64,000 bases of DNA from Microbacterium salsuginis (GCF_012524205.1 NZ_JABACI010000002.1:124001-188000), one strand, 5' to 3'. Shown: positions 17,547 to 27,326, counted from the stretch's first letter. Notes: generated by a model not told the origin, from the letters alone. Numbers and translations are program-made.

Positions 17547-18353
17547 ATGGCACGCGCGGAGGTGAGATCGGCGGCGCGCCGCGCCGAGGCCAGCACGATC
17601 TTCGAGGTCCTCGCTCGCGGCGGATACGTCGCGGACGGGCTCGTCCACATCCTCATCGGCGTCTTCACCGTCGTCGTCGCCTTCGGAGGAGACGGCGCGA
17701 CCGATCAGCCCGGCGCGTTCCGCGCGATCGCCGGCGCGCCCCTGGGCTTCGTCGTTCTGTGGGTGGCCGCGATCGCGCTGGCTGCCCTCGGCGTCTGGGA
17801 GATTCTCGACGGCGTGCTGGTGCCGCGCGGCAGCCGTCCGCGCAAATGGGGCGCACGCGTCACCGAGTGGGGCAAAGCCGCCGTCTTCCTCGCACTCGCC
17901 ACGATCGCCGCTGCAGTCGCGATCGGTGCGCGGCCCGATCCGGACGAGAGCGTTCAGGATGCCAGTCGCGGGCTTCTCGATGTGCCGGGCGGCCCGTGGG
18001 TGCTCGGCCTGATCGGCGCGGGCATCGGCGTGAGCGGCATCGTGTTCGGGATCATCGGCATCCGTCGCAGGTTCCTCGAGGGCTTCACGCTTCCCGAGGG
18101 GCGCGCCGGCATCACCGTGACCGGTCTCGCCGTCGCGGGATACGTCGCGAAAGGCGTCGCCCTCGTCACCGTCGGCGTGCTGCTCGTCGTCGCATCCGTG
18201 AAGACCGAGGCCGACGATGCGGGCGGTCTCGACGCCGCGCTCGACGGACTGACGACGCTTTCTTACGGGCCGGCCGTGTGCGCGGCGATCGGCATCGGTC
18301 TGATCGCGTACGGAGTGTTCCTCGTGCTATCGGCTCGCTTCCGGCGCCTCTGA
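17547..18353 (+). CDS. DUF1206 family membrane protein
   Basis: 268-residue integral membrane protein with six hydrophobic segments arranged as three similar pairs. Each pair begins with an ARGGYVADGLVH-like, VTEWGKAAVF-like or VAGYVAKGVA-like stretch, which is the three-repeat layout of the DUF1206 family. Function is unknown. It stands alone on the plus strand, with a predicted leaderless promoter in front and a hairpin shared with the convergent PhoX gene behind. Confidence 0.88.
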   Translation: MARAEVRSAARRAEASTIFEVLARGGYVADGLVHILIGVFTVVVAFGGDGATDQPGAFRAIAGAPLGFVVLWVAAIALAALGVWEILDGVLVPRGSRPRKWGARVTEWGKAAVFLALATIAAAVAIGARPDPDESVQDASRGLLDVPGGPWVLGLIGAGIGVSGIVFGIIGIRRRFLEGFTLPEGRAGITVTGLAVAGYVAKGVALVTVGVLLVVASVKTEADDAGGLDAALDGLTTLSYGPAVCAAIGIGLIAYGVFLVLSARFRRL

Positions 18354-18361
18354 GAACCACT

Positions 18362-18397
18362 GCGGCGCCTGCGACCCCGGAGGATCGCAGACGCCGC
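18362..18397. terminator. Bidirectional terminator hairpin
   Basis: 13-nt arms 18362-18374 and 18385-18397 pair with a single central mismatch around a 10-nt loop, in the 60 bp between the convergent DUF1206 and PhoX genes. The symmetry lets it act on both strands. Confidence 0.65.
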
Positions 18398-18413
18398 GAG
18401 TGTGACGGGCCGA

Positions 18414-20501
18414 TCAGGCCCGGTGGACCTGCACGATCGACGGCCGCGGAGCGTTCGGCACTGCGCCGGGCGCCGTGGATCCGTAGTCGGGGAACAGCGA
18501 CGTCGGCGCGTCGAAGGTCCCCTCTTCACCCGGATGCTGCACCGCGACGAAGACCAGGCCTTCGCGGTCGTGGATCACCGGCCCGCAGGTCTCGGCGTCG
18601 CGCGGCACAGCGAGGAACTGCTGCACGTGGCCACGCTCGGAACCCTCGAGCGGAACCTTGTACAGCGCGTCGTTGTAGCCGATGGTGCTGGGCGCGCCGT
18701 CGGTCGAGATCCAGAGGTTGCCCTCGGAGTCGAACGCCACGTTGTCGGGGCACGAGATCGGCGAGACGAGCTCCGACGGGAAGCCCGCGAAGTACGTGTT
18801 CGCGTTCGTGGCGGGGTCCCCGCACAGCAGCAGGATGCTCCAGCCGAAGGTCGTGCCCGACTGGCCAGCGGTCTCGGTGAGCTCGATCACGTGCCCGTAG
18901 CGGTTGCCGGTCACGGGGTTGGCCTCATCCAGCGGCGAGGCGCTGCCGCGCTGCGAGTTGTTGGTCAGCGCGACGTAGACCTTGCCGGTCTTGGGGTTGG
19001 GCTCGACGTCCTCGGGGCGGTCCATCTTGGTCGCGCCGACAGCATCCGCCGCCAGCCGCGTGAAGACGAGCACCTGCTCGGTCGTGAATCCGGGAACGAC
19101 GGACACGCCGTTCTGCGTCAGCGGGATCCATTCGCCGCTGCCGTCGAACTGGCCGTCGGACGGCAGTGCGCCGGTGCCGGTGATCTCGGAGGCCGGGGAA
19201 TCGCCGGTGAACCGGGCGACGTACAGGTCGCCCTCGGCGAGCAGACGCATGTTCTTCTTGCGCGAGCCGGAGATCTTGTGCTTCGAGACGAACTTGTACA
19301 GGTAGTCGTTGCGCTCGTCGTCGCCCATGTACGCCACGACGCGCTTGTCGTGACCCACGATGACGTTCGCACCCTCGTGCTTCATGCGGCCCATCGCTGT
19401 GTGCTTGCGCGGGGTCGACGTGGGGTCGTCGGGATCGATCTCGACGATGTATCCGAAGCGATTCGGCTCGTTCACGAAGGCGGGGTCGTGGGCGTTGAAG
19501 CGGGGATCGTACGTCTCCCAGCCCGTCGAGGTCGCCGTCGAGGGGGACGACTGGTACCGCTTCTGACCCGGTGTGTCGGCCGCCCACGCGAAGTAGCCGT
19601 TGAAGTTCTCCTCGCCCGAGAGGATCGTGCCCCACGGGGTCGTGCCACCGGCACAGTTGCCGAGGGTTCCGCGCACCCAGCGTCCTTCCGGGTCGTCGGC
19701 GGTCTTCACGAGGTCGGTGCCGGCGGCAGGGCCGGTCAGCTCGAACACGGTCTCGACCGTGATGCGACGGTTGCGTCGGCCGTCCACGACGTGACCCCAC
19801 GGCTCCCCCGTGCGGCGGCGCTCCAGCTCGACCACCGAAAGACCCTGCGCGGCCTTGTAGATGTCACCGCGGCGGCGCAGCTCGGCCGGGTCGCTCGTGG
19901 CCGGGAACATGATGCCCGGGTTCACGTACTCGTGGTTGGTGACCAGGACGCCCCGCTTGCCGTTGGGGTCGGCGAGGATGTCGAGATAGTCGCAGTTGTA
20001 GCCGAACTGCAGAGCCTGCGCCTCAGGAGTCTGCGCCAGGATGTCGAAGGCCGGCGCGCTGGAGAACAGCGGGTCGCCCCAGCGGATCAGCGGGCTCCAC
20101 GTGTAGCCGGTGGGCACGGTGAAGGCGTCGACCGTGCGCGCGACAGGGGCGATCGGCTCGAACGCCAGCCCCGCGGTGCCGGGTCGCGCGAACGCCGAAC
20201 CGGGGCCGGTCACGCCCGCCGCGGCGGGCGCCGAGACCGGCGCCGACGTGCGGAAAGCGCCGACCGCGATCGCGACGGCTCCCGCGGCACCGAGGCCGAG
20301 CAGGGCTCGGCGCGACAGGGCCGCCGAGGCGACATCGCGGAAATGCGCGTTGGACGACGTGTTGCACTCGGGACCGAGGCACGCGTTCGCGCACTTGTAC
20401 TGGCAAGTGACCGCGGAGCGCTTGCCGCGGACGTGGTCTGCCATCGGCAGCGACGTGCGCGGGTTCGGCAGCGATGTGCGGGGATTCTCGACGATGCTCA
20501 C
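18414..20501 (-). CDS. PhoX family phosphatase, Tat-exported
   Basis: 695-residue member of the PhoX family, calcium/iron-dependent alkaline phosphatases that release phosphate outside the cell. The Tat signal (SRRALLGLGAAGAVAIAVG) lies around residues 63-83, after an unusual extension with a Cys-rich CQYKCANACLGPEC stretch. The body shows segments typical of PhoX, such as GVLVTNHEYVNPG, WGTILSGEENF and the late DREGLVFVAVQHPGE. I start at the GTG at 20501, with AGGGAGGG 8 nt upstream. The N-terminus has a seven-residue duplication (NPRTSLP twice). No Pho box was identified in the 153 bp upstream. Confidence 0.9.
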   Translation of the reverse strand: MSIVENPRTSLPNPRTSLPMADHVRGKRSAVTCQYKCANACLGPECNTSSNAHFRDVASAALSRRALLGLGAAGAVAIAVGAFRTSAPVSAPAAAGVTGPGSAFARPGTAGLAFEPIAPVARTVDAFTVPTGYTWSPLIRWGDPLFSSAPAFDILAQTPEAQALQFGYNCDYLDILADPNGKRGVLVTNHEYVNPGIMFPATSDPAELRRRGDIYKAAQGLSVVELERRRTGEPWGHVVDGRRNRRITVETVFELTGPAAGTDLVKTADDPEGRWVRGTLGNCAGGTTPWGTILSGEENFNGYFAWAADTPGQKRYQSSPSTATSTGWETYDPRFNAHDPAFVNEPNRFGYIVEIDPDDPTSTPRKHTAMGRMKHEGANVIVGHDKRVVAYMGDDERNDYLYKFVSKHKISGSRKKNMRLLAEGDLYVARFTGDSPASEITGTGALPSDGQFDGSGEWIPLTQNGVSVVPGFTTEQVLVFTRLAADAVGATKMDRPEDVEPNPKTGKVYVALTNNSQRGSASPLDEANPVTGNRYGHVIELTETAGQSGTTFGWSILLLCGDPATNANTYFAGFPSELVSPISCPDNVAFDSEGNLWISTDGAPSTIGYNDALYKVPLEGSERGHVQQFLAVPRDAETCGPVIHDREGLVFVAVQHPGEEGTFDAPTSLFPDYGSTAPGAVPNAPRPSIVQVHRA

Positions 20502-20654
20502 GTTGGACGCCCTCCCTGACGTTCGGATGGCCGTCAGCATCCTCGCGGCCGCGAACACGCTCGCGAACCACGGGTGAACAGCACGAGACCAGCCGATGAG
20601 AGCGCGCTCATGTGTCCCGGCGAGCGCGTCAGCGCGCCGAGAACGGATGCCGCG

Positions 20655-21713
20655 TCACGCGGCGCGCGCGGGCCCCTTGGGTGCCGAGCCGAGGTCGTTG
20701 ATCGCGCGGATCAGGCGGTGCAGGTCCCCCACGTGCACCTGATTCAGGCGCAGCACCAGACGCGGCAGCTCGACGCGGTCGTCGTCCTCCAGCTCGCGGC
20801 GCAGCGGCCCCCGGCGCTCGATGCGCCCCGACATGAGGTGAGCGCCGAACCGTTCGTTGAGGCTCTCGACCTCGGCGTCGGTCGGCTCGGCGCGCAGCCG
20901 CAGCACCAGGCGATCCCCCACCCAGCGGAGCGAGTCATAGTTACGCCAGAAGTCCGTGATCTCTCGGGCCGCCGCGTCGACCGAATCGGTGACCAGCACG
21001 CGGTCGAAGTCGCCGGGCGAGATCACACGGCCCGCCACCAGCTGCTCATCGACGAATCGCTGCAGCCCGCGCCAGAAGGTGCCTCCGGGCTCGTCGAGCA
21101 GCACGATGGGAGTGGGCTCCGCCTTGCCGGTCTGCTGCAGCGTGAGCAGCTCGAACAGCTCGTCCAGCGTGCCGAAGCCGCCGGGGACGCACACGAAGCC
21201 GTGCGACTCCTTCACCAGCATCAGCTTGCGCGTGAAGAAGTACTTCATCGCGACGTTGCGCGCGTTCGCGGCGATGACGGCGTTGGGCTTCTCTTCGAAC
21301 GGCAGCCGGATCGACACGCCCAGCGAGCGATCCGGTCCCGCGCCTTCGGCCGCCGCCTGCATGATCCCGGGCCCTGCGCCGGTGACCACCATCCACCCGC
21401 TTTCGGCGAGCGCCCGTGCCACCTCGGCGGCGGCGCGGTACACGTGATGATCCGGCAGCGTGCGGGCCGACCCGAAGATCGTGACCTTGGGCACGTCCTC
21501 ATACGGCGCGAACAGACGGAACGCCGCGCGCATCTCGGTGAGTGCGGCGGTGGTGATCTTCAGATCGAGACGGTTCGCCTCGTCCAGTCCGAGTCCCACG
21601 CCGGTTACGAGGATGCGCGCGACGAGGTCGACGTTCTCGGTGATCCCGGCGTCCGCGATCACGCGGCGCAGGTCGTCGGTCACCTCGGCTGTCACAGCGG
21701 CGTCGTCGTGCAT
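20655..21713 (-). CDS. LOG family protein (TIGR00730-type Rossmann fold)
   Basis: 352-residue protein with the lysine decarboxylase-like Rossmann fold. GSARTLPDHHVYRAAAEVAR, VTGAGPGIMQAAAEGA and the signature PGGFGTLDELFE are all present. Characterised relatives hydrolyse cytokinin riboside 5'-monophosphates or other nucleotides at the N-glycosidic bond. The substrate here is unknown, and the C-terminal 100 residues extend beyond the core. It follows proS on the same strand, 60 bp downstream. Confidence 0.85.
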   Translation of the reverse strand: MHDDAAVTAEVTDDLRRVIADAGITENVDLVARILVTGVGLGLDEANRLDLKITTAALTEMRAAFRLFAPYEDVPKVTIFGSARTLPDHHVYRAAAEVARALAESGWMVVTGAGPGIMQAAAEGAGPDRSLGVSIRLPFEEKPNAVIAANARNVAMKYFFTRKLMLVKESHGFVCVPGGFGTLDELFELLTLQQTGKAEPTPIVLLDEPGGTFWRGLQRFVDEQLVAGRVISPGDFDRVLVTDSVDAAAREITDFWRNYDSLRWVGDRLVLRLRAEPTDAEVESLNERFGAHLMSGRIERRGPLRRELEDDDRVELPRLVLRLNQVHVGDLHRLIRAINDLGSAPKGPARAA

Positions 21714-21773
21714 GCCTCCAGCGTCCCACGCCGACGAGCCGTCCGGGCCCGGATCGCGCCGAGTCCGGCGCGG

Positions 21774-23573
21774 TCAGCGCGCGGCGAGTCGCGCCGCGAC
21801 CTCTGCCACCGGCACGACCTCGCGGTCACCGGTGCGGCGGTCCCACAGCTCCACCTGGCCGTCGGCCGCGCCGCGGCCGACGATCACGATCTGCGGCACG
21901 CCGACGAGTTCGGCGTCGCCGAACTTCACGCCGGGCGAGACCTTCGGGCGGTCGTCGTACAGCACATCGAGACCGGATGCCTCGAGCTCGGCGGACAGCT
22001 TCTCCGACACCTCGAACACGACGGGCTCGCGCCCGGTCGCGACCACGTGCACGTCGAACGGCGCGACCGACGCCGGCCAGATGAGGCCCTTTTCGTCGTT
22101 GTTGAGCTCGGCGATGATCGCGAGGATGCGGGTCACACCGATGCCGTACGACCCCATCGTGACGGTCACGAGCTTGCCGTTCTCGTCGAGCACCTTCAGC
22201 CCGAGAGCGTCGGCGAAGAAGCGCCCGAGCTGGAAGACGTGGCCGATCTCCATGCCGCGGGCGATCTCGACCGGCCCCGACCCGTCGGGCGCGGGGTCTC
22301 CCGCGCGCACGTTCGCCACCTCGACGAAGCCGTCGCCCGTGAAGTCGCGGCCCGCGACGAGGGTGTGCACGTGCTTCTCGTCGATGTTCGCCCCCGTCAT
22401 CCACGCCGTCCCGTCGACCACTCGCGGGTCCAGAAGGTAGCGGATGCCGGTCGCCGACTGCTCGCCGAGCACCGCGCCGGTCTCGGACCAGGGGCCGATG
22501 TACCCCTTCACCAGGAGCGGGTTGTTCTCGAAGTCCTGCTCGGTCGCGGCCTCGACCGCCGCCGGCGCGAACGCCACCTCGGCGCGCTTATCGTCGACGT
22601 CGCGGTCGCCGGGAATGCCGACGATGACGAGCTCGCGCGTGCCGTCGAGGTGGGTGAGCGCGAGCACGACGTTCTTGAGGGTGTGCGCCGCGGTCCACTC
22701 GGCCGCGCCGTCGGTCGCGGGACCGGCGATGCCGTCCGCCGGAGCGTCGAGGTGCGCGTTGGCGTGGTCGACGAGCGTCTGGATCGTCGGGGTGTTCGGC
22801 GAGTCGAAGATCACCGGCTCCCCGAGGCCCTCGAACGGGATGGGAGCGGGAGCGGTCGTGGTGAAGGCCTCGACGTTCGCCGCGTACCCGCCGGCGGAGC
22901 GCACGAAGGAGTCCTCTCCGATGGGTGTCGGGTGGAGGAACTCCTCCGACCGCGCGCCGCCCATGAGGCCGTTGTCGGCCGCCACGATCACGTACTCAAG
23001 GCCGAGCTTCTGGAAGATGCGCTCGTAGGCGTCGCGCTGCGACTGGTACGAGGCATCCTGCCCCTCGTCCGTGTAGTCGAACGAGTACGCGTCCTTCATG
23101 GTGAACTCGCGGCCGCGCAGCAGGCCGGCCCGCGGGCGCGCCTCGTCGCGGTACTTGTCCTGGATCTGGTAGATCGCCAGCGGCAGGTCCTTGTACGACG
23201 AGTACAGGTCCTTCACGAGGAGCGTGAACATCTCCTCGTGCGTCGGGGCGAGGAGGTAGTCCGCCCCCTTGCGGTCCTGCAGACGGAAGATGCCGTCGCC
23301 GTACGAGTTCCAGCGGCCCGACGACTCGTAGGGCTCGCGCGGCAGCAGCGCCGGGAAGTGCACCTCGTAGGCACCCGCGTTCGTCATCTCCTCACGGATG
23401 ACGGACTCGATCTTCGCCTTGACCCGCAGACCCAGCGGCAGCCACGTGAAGATGCCCGGCGCGGCACGGCGGATGTAGCCGGCGCGCACGAGCAGCCGAT
23501 GGCTCGAGACCTCGGCGTCGGCCGGGTCTTCGCGGAGTGTGCGGAGGAAGAAATGCGACAGACGTGTGACCAC
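21774..23573 (-). CDS. proS: Proline-tRNA ligase
   Basis: Class II aminoacyl-tRNA synthetase that charges tRNA-Pro. 599 residues, the bacterial type with an editing insertion. N-terminal [18 protein letters not shown] and [17 protein letters not shown] are typical; motif 2 lies in [21 protein letters not shown] (about 134-154), and the segment GSYGIGVTR is motif 3. I start at the GTG at 23573, where the family begins with this Thr-Arg-Leu-Ser; a TAGACT hexamer is 8 nt upstream. Confidence 0.96.
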   Translation of the reverse strand: MVTRLSHFFLRTLREDPADAEVSSHRLLVRAGYIRRAAPGIFTWLPLGLRVKAKIESVIREEMTNAGAYEVHFPALLPREPYESSGRWNSYGDGIFRLQDRKGADYLLAPTHEEMFTLLVKDLYSSYKDLPLAIYQIQDKYRDEARPRAGLLRGREFTMKDAYSFDYTDEGQDASYQSQRDAYERIFQKLGLEYVIVAADNGLMGGARSEEFLHPTPIGEDSFVRSAGGYAANVEAFTTTAPAPIPFEGLGEPVIFDSPNTPTIQTLVDHANAHLDAPADGIAGPATDGAAEWTAAHTLKNVVLALTHLDGTRELVIVGIPGDRDVDDKRAEVAFAPAAVEAATEQDFENNPLLVKGYIGPWSETGAVLGEQSATGIRYLLDPRVVDGTAWMTGANIDEKHVHTLVAGRDFTGDGFVEVANVRAGDPAPDGSGPVEIARGMEIGHVFQLGRFFADALGLKVLDENGKLVTVTMGSYGIGVTRILAIIAELNNDEKGLIWPASVAPFDVHVVATGREPVVFEVSEKLSAELEASGLDVLYDDRPKVSPGVKFGDAELVGVPQIVIVGRGAADGQVELWDRRTGDREVVPVAEVAARLAAR

Positions 23574-23581
23574 GAGGGTCA

Positions 23582-23587
23582 AGTCTA
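23582..23587 (-). promoter_or_regulatory. Putative -10 element for proS
   Basis: TAGACT on the minus strand, 8 nt before the GTG at 23573, so the leader would be absent or one to two bases. No ribosome-binding site is visible. Confidence 0.45.
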
Positions 23588-23615
23588 GGGCGAGGGGATG
23601 CCGCACCCGGTCGAG

Positions 23616-24812
23616 CTAGGGATGCATGAGCCCGAACAGGACAGCCGCGAGCTCCGCAGCCTCCGAGGTGTCGCGCACCCAGTCGGGTGTCACCGTCAGC
23701 AGGTTCACGCCGTCGGTGGCCACGATCACCGAACCGGAGCCCTCGTACCGATCGAGTCCCGGGGCGATCACCGCAGCCGCCGCGCCCTCGACTGTCACGG
23801 GCACGGAGTGATCGGCCGCAAGAGCGGTCGGGAATGACACCCCTCCGCCCGGAACGGCGCTGACGGTGACCACTTCACCAGTCGTGGTCTCGCCGGAGCC
23901 GGAGGCGAAGTGCAGTGCGCACAGCGACGCGGCCCCGGTCCGGTACGAGATCCCTTCGGGCCGGTCGGGTGCGTACCAGTCGATCGGCTGATCCGCCGTC
24001 GCCGCGACGCGCTCGTATCCATAGACGGCGGGGTCGACCGCCGCCGCGATCGTCGCGCAATCCGGAGGCGTCCACCATGCCCCCGTCCGCTCCGCGGGCG
24101 CGGGCGCCGCGTGATCGTCGAGCCTGGCCGATGCGCTGGACAGCAGAGTCTCGGTGGCTGCGAGCGACACGCTCTCGCGTGCTCCCGAGGCCCGGACGAG
24201 CAGCCACGTCCCATCGACGACCTCGACTGCCGAGCACTCGACCCGCGACGTGTCGAAATCGACATCCCGGCACACCGAGGTCGTGCCAGAGGCCAGCTCG
24301 GCCGGCACCACGGCCTCGGGGTAGGCGAAGACGTGCACGGTCGCCGCCAGGTACACCTCGTCGGTCACCCAGACGCAGTCGATCCCGCCCAGGACCGCGT
24401 CGGCGCCGGTCTGCCACCGATAGTCGGAGCGGATCATGTGCATCCCCGTTGTGACGGCCGCCTCCTCCTCGGAGAGGACGTTGGCGCACTCGCCGCCGAA
24501 CGGCATGACGCCGGTGGACGCGGGCTGCTCCGGCGCGGCCGTGGGGGTTGGTGCCGGAGTCGGAGTGGCAGGGACGGTCGGTGCCGGCAAATCGCTCCGC
24601 GTCGGGGTCGCGACCGGCGCGGGGTTCGCGTCGGACCTGAGCAGGGTCGCCGTGGCAACCGCTCCCCCGGCGATGCCGGCGATCAGCACGAACGCCGCCG
24701 CACCCGCGACGATCTGCATCCGGTGCTTTCCGACCGGCCGGATCCGCTGTGCGCCCGCCATCACCAGGTCGCGCATGTCCGCGTGCTCGCGCGGCGACAG
24801 TTCGTCGTTCAT
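23616..24812 (-). CDS. Single-pass membrane protein encoded with an ECF sigma factor
   Basis: 398 residues: a 32-residue N-terminus that should be cytoplasmic, one membrane helix (about 33-56, IVAGAAAFVLIAGIAGGAV), a Pro/Thr-rich linker (about 60-97) and an extracellular domain with several Cys. It occupies the anti-sigma position, but I see no zinc-finger anti-sigma motif. It could be a divergent anti-sigma factor or a surface sensor. The second of two ATGs is chosen: it shares ATGA with the sigma factor stop and sits 7 nt after GAGGGGG. Family not recognised. Confidence 0.75.
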   Translation of the reverse strand: MNDELSPREHADMRDLVMAGAQRIRPVGKHRMQIVAGAAAFVLIAGIAGGAVATATLLRSDANPAPVATPTRSDLPAPTVPATPTPAPTPTAAPEQPASTGVMPFGGECANVLSEEEAAVTTGMHMIRSDYRWQTGADAVLGGIDCVWVTDEVYLAATVHVFAYPEAVVPAELASGTTSVCRDVDFDTSRVECSAVEVVDGTWLLVRASGARESVSLAATETLLSSASARLDDHAAPAPAERTGAWWTPPDCATIAAAVDPAVYGYERVAATADQPIDWYAPDRPEGISYRTGAASLCALHFASGSGETTTGEVVTVSAVPGGGVSFPTALAADHSVPVTVEGAAAAVIAPGLDRYEGSGSVIVATDGVNLLTVTPDWVRDTSEAAELAAVLFGLMHP

Positions 24813-25345
24813 GCCCATGCCCCCTCGATCGCCGTCATCTCGTCCCGAAGCTTCGCCTTCGCCCGCGCCAGCCTGGACTTCACCGTCCCGACGGGGATGC
24901 CGAGCGTCTCGGCGGCCGCTCGTTCGGGGTATCCCTCGAGCACCGTCAGCACGAGGACGCTCTGCTCACGAGCGGGCAGTCGCCGCAGCGCCGCCAATAC
25001 GCCGCTCTCATCTGCGGCGCGGATCTCGAGCGTCTCGATCGAGACCGGCGTACGGGCGAGCAGCGCACGATACCGGCGGCCGGATCGCTCCAGATTGCGC
25101 GCGCTGTGCGACACGGTATTCAGCAGCCACGGCAACGGCGACCCGTCGACGAGCCGCACCGACTCCCTCTTGCGCCAGAGTTCGAAGTAGGCGATCGTCA
25201 CGGCATCCTTCGCGTCCTCACGCGTGGTCAGCAGCCGCAGAGCGTGGCGGAACAGCCGTGCCTCGTGCCGGTCGAACAGCTCACCCAGCGCAGACTCGTC
25301 GCCCGCGCGCACACGGGCCCAGGCGGCCGCGTCGTCATCGCTCAT
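24809..25345 (-). CDS. ECF-type RNA polymerase sigma factor
   Basis: 178-residue sigma factor with only regions 2 and 4. Region 2 spans the stretch LFDRHEARLFRHALRLL to YFELWRKRE (about 22-60). Region 4 spans LRRLPAREQSVLVLTVLEGY to VGTVKSRLARAKAKLRDE (about 120-170). It directs transcription of a small regulon in response to a signal. The gene overlaps its membrane partner by 4 bp, the usual layout of ECF and anti-sigma pairs. It is divergent from the pyroglutamyl peptidase gene. A longer in-frame extension upstream is not sigma-like. Confidence 0.9.
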   Translation of the reverse strand: MSDDDAAAWARVRAGDESALGELFDRHEARLFRHALRLLTTREDAKDAVTIAYFELWRKRESVRLVDGSPLPWLLNTVSHSARNLERSGRRYRALLARTPVSIETLEIRAADESGVLAALRRLPAREQSVLVLTVLEGYPERAAAETLGIPVGTVKSRLARAKAKLRDEMTAIEGAWA

Positions 25346-25426
25346 ACCTTGTAGTGTCCGGGATCGCGCAAACGGTTCCCGCCACCGCGCATTTTCTGTG
25401 GAGAGGCCGCATTCACCGCGCAGGCC

Positions 25427-25432
25427 TACCCT
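25427..25432 (+). promoter_or_regulatory. Putative -10 element, leaderless pcp transcript
   Basis: TACCCT exactly 6 nt before the GTG at 25439. Confidence 0.5.
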
Positions 25433-25438
25433 GGACCG

Positions 25439-26074
25439 GTGACCACCGTGCTCCTCACCGGCTTCGAGCCGTTCGGCGACGACGACGTCAATCCCTCCGG
25501 AGAGGCGGTGCGCACGGTCGCCGAGCGATGGGCGGGCCCGGAGTCGCTCGTGACCGCCGTGCTGCCGGTCACGTTCGCGGGCTCGGCGGAACGCCTGCGC
25601 GAACTCCTGTCTGAGCATCGTCCCGACATCGTCGTGGCGACCGGGCTGGCCGGCGGCCGGGCAGCGATCGGCGTCGAGCGCATCGCGGTCAACCTGGTCG
25701 ACGCGCGCATCCCCGATAACGACGGCGCACAGCCGGTCGATGTGCCGAGCGTCCCCGGGGCACCGGCCGCGCATTTCGCGACACTCCCGGTGAAGGAGAT
25801 CGCACGTCGCATCGCGGATGCGGGGATCCCCGCCGAGGTCTCGTACTCCGCCGGCACGTTCGTATGCAACCACGCGTTCTTCACGGCCCTCGAGGCTGCG
25901 GCATCCGGAACCCGCGCGGGATTCGTCCACGTCCCCTGGTCCGCCGAGCACGCACCGTCACACGAAGTCGCGGCCCTTCCGCTCGCCGACATCGTCCGTT
26001 CCCTCGAGATCGCGGTGCGGACCAGCATCGATGTCACGGTGGACAGCTCGACCTCGGCGGGTGCGCTGCACTGA
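25439..26074 (+). CDS. pcp: Pyroglutamyl-peptidase I
   Basis: Cysteine peptidase (family C15) that removes N-terminal pyroglutamate from peptides in the cytoplasm. The 211-residue length is typical. It begins with the family motif LLTGFEPFGDDDVNPSGEAV. The catalytic Cys is in SAGTFVCNHAFF, the His in GFVHVPW, and the Glu probably in the helix before residue 90. It starts with GTG and has a leaderless promoter. The convergent transporter gene ends 21 bp away. Confidence 0.95.
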   Translation: MTTVLLTGFEPFGDDDVNPSGEAVRTVAERWAGPESLVTAVLPVTFAGSAERLRELLSEHRPDIVVATGLAGGRAAIGVERIAVNLVDARIPDNDGAQPVDVPSVPGAPAAHFATLPVKEIARRIADAGIPAEVSYSAGTFVCNHAFFTALEAAASGTRAGFVHVPWSAEHAPSHEVAALPLADIVRSLEIAVRTSIDVTVDSSTSAGALH

Positions 26075-26095
26075 GCGGCGCCCTCGCGTGAGGTA

Positions 26096-27283
26096 TCAGC
26101 GCGACCGACGACCGACGTGCAGCACCTCGCGCACGACGAGGCCGGCGACCAGCGCCCAGAACGCCGCGCTGACGCCCGCGATCGCGATGCCCGACGCCGC
26201 GACCAGGAACGTGACCACCGCCGGCAGACGCTCGCCCGGGTCGTCGATGGCCTGCTGCACCGCACCCCCGAAGGCTCCGAAGAGCGCGATGCCGGCGACG
26301 GCGGGGATCACGGCATCCGGCGCCACCACGACGAGGGCTACGAGCGCGGCCGACAAGCCGCCCAGCACGATCCCGCTGGCGCCGGTCGACACGCCCGCGA
26401 CCCATCGCCGCTTCGGGTCGGGATCGGCGTCCGGGGCTGCGGCGAGGGCCGCGCTGATCGCGGCCAGGTTGATGGCGTGGCCGCCCGCCGAAGCGCCCAA
26501 CGCGGTGCCGATGCCCGTGACGAGCATCGCGGGCCGCCACGGCACCTCGTAGCCGAAGCTGCGCATGATCGCGACGCCGGGAACGTTCTGCGAGGCCATC
26601 GTGACCAGGAACAGCGGCAGCGCCAGGCCGACGACGGCGCCGAAGGTGAGGGTCGGCGCCGTGAACTCGAGGCGCGGCACCAGAACGGCGGGATCGATCA
26701 CCGCTCCGGTCGTGGCGACGTGGACGCCGACGACGACGGATGCTGCGACGAAGGCCAGCGGCACCGCCCAGCGCGATGCGAACCGGACGAAGACCAGCCA
26801 CGTGAGGATCACCGGCACCACGCCCCACGGGTTGGCGACGATTCCGGTCACGGGTGCGAGACACAGGGGAAGCAGGACGCCCGCAAGCATCGCCTGCGCG
26901 ATCGAGGGCGGGATCCGCGCGATGAGCCGCCCAAGTTGCGGCCACAGAGCGGTCAGCAGAATGAGGCCGGCCGTCACGAAGAAGGCGCCGACGGCGGCAG
27001 GCCAGCCGCCCTCGACCGCGCCCGTCGTCGCGAGCACCGCGGCACCGGGCGTCGACCAGGCGACTGTGATCGGCATCCGGTACCGCCACGCCAAGAGCAT
27101 GCCGGCCGCACCCATCGTGAGACAGAGCACCAGCAGGCCGCTCGCCGCCTGCGCGCTGGATGCCCCCACCGCGTCCAGCCCCGTGAGCACGACGGCGAAC
27201 GAGCTCGTCACGCCCACGAGGGCGGTGACGATCCCCGCGACGATCGGGCGGGACAATGGAGCGCGGGTGTGAGCGTCGGTCAT
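26096..27283 (-). CDS. BenE-type benzoate/H+ symporter family transporter
   Basis: 395-residue membrane protein with about twelve hydrophobic helices and the BenE-family segments ITVAWSTPGAAVL and LVTMASQNVPGVAIMRSFGY. Family members import aromatic acids such as benzoate using the proton gradient. No aromatic catabolic genes are in the window, so the substrate is open. I start at the ATG at 27283; the upstream in-frame part overlaps the divergent nuclease promoter. A TACCGT hexamer lies 10 nt before this ATG. Confidence 0.88.
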   Translation of the reverse strand: MTDAHTRAPLSRPIVAGIVTALVGVTSSFAVVLTGLDAVGASSAQAASGLLVLCLTMGAAGMLLAWRYRMPITVAWSTPGAAVLATTGAVEGGWPAAVGAFFVTAGLILLTALWPQLGRLIARIPPSIAQAMLAGVLLPLCLAPVTGIVANPWGVVPVILTWLVFVRFASRWAVPLAFVAASVVVGVHVATTGAVIDPAVLVPRLEFTAPTLTFGAVVGLALPLFLVTMASQNVPGVAIMRSFGYEVPWRPAMLVTGIGTALGASAGGHAINLAAISAALAAAPDADPDPKRRWVAGVSTGASGIVLGGLSAALVALVVVAPDAVIPAVAGIALFGAFGGAVQQAIDDPGERLPAVVTFLVAASGIAIAGVSAAFWALVAGLVVREVLHVGRRSR

Positions 27284-27326
27284 GTGATTCCCGACGGTAG
27301 CGGATCCTGGCGCCGGCGCGCCTCGA

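Noticed and set aside
20574..23588. 1004-codon plus-strand frame opposite the LOG-family and proS genes
   Set aside because: It spans two conserved minus-strand genes and the gap between them, and it reads as Arg/Asp/Val-rich low-information sequence.
25346..25951. Long N-terminal extension of the ECF sigma factor
   Set aside because: It is antisense to pcp and does not resemble a sigma domain.
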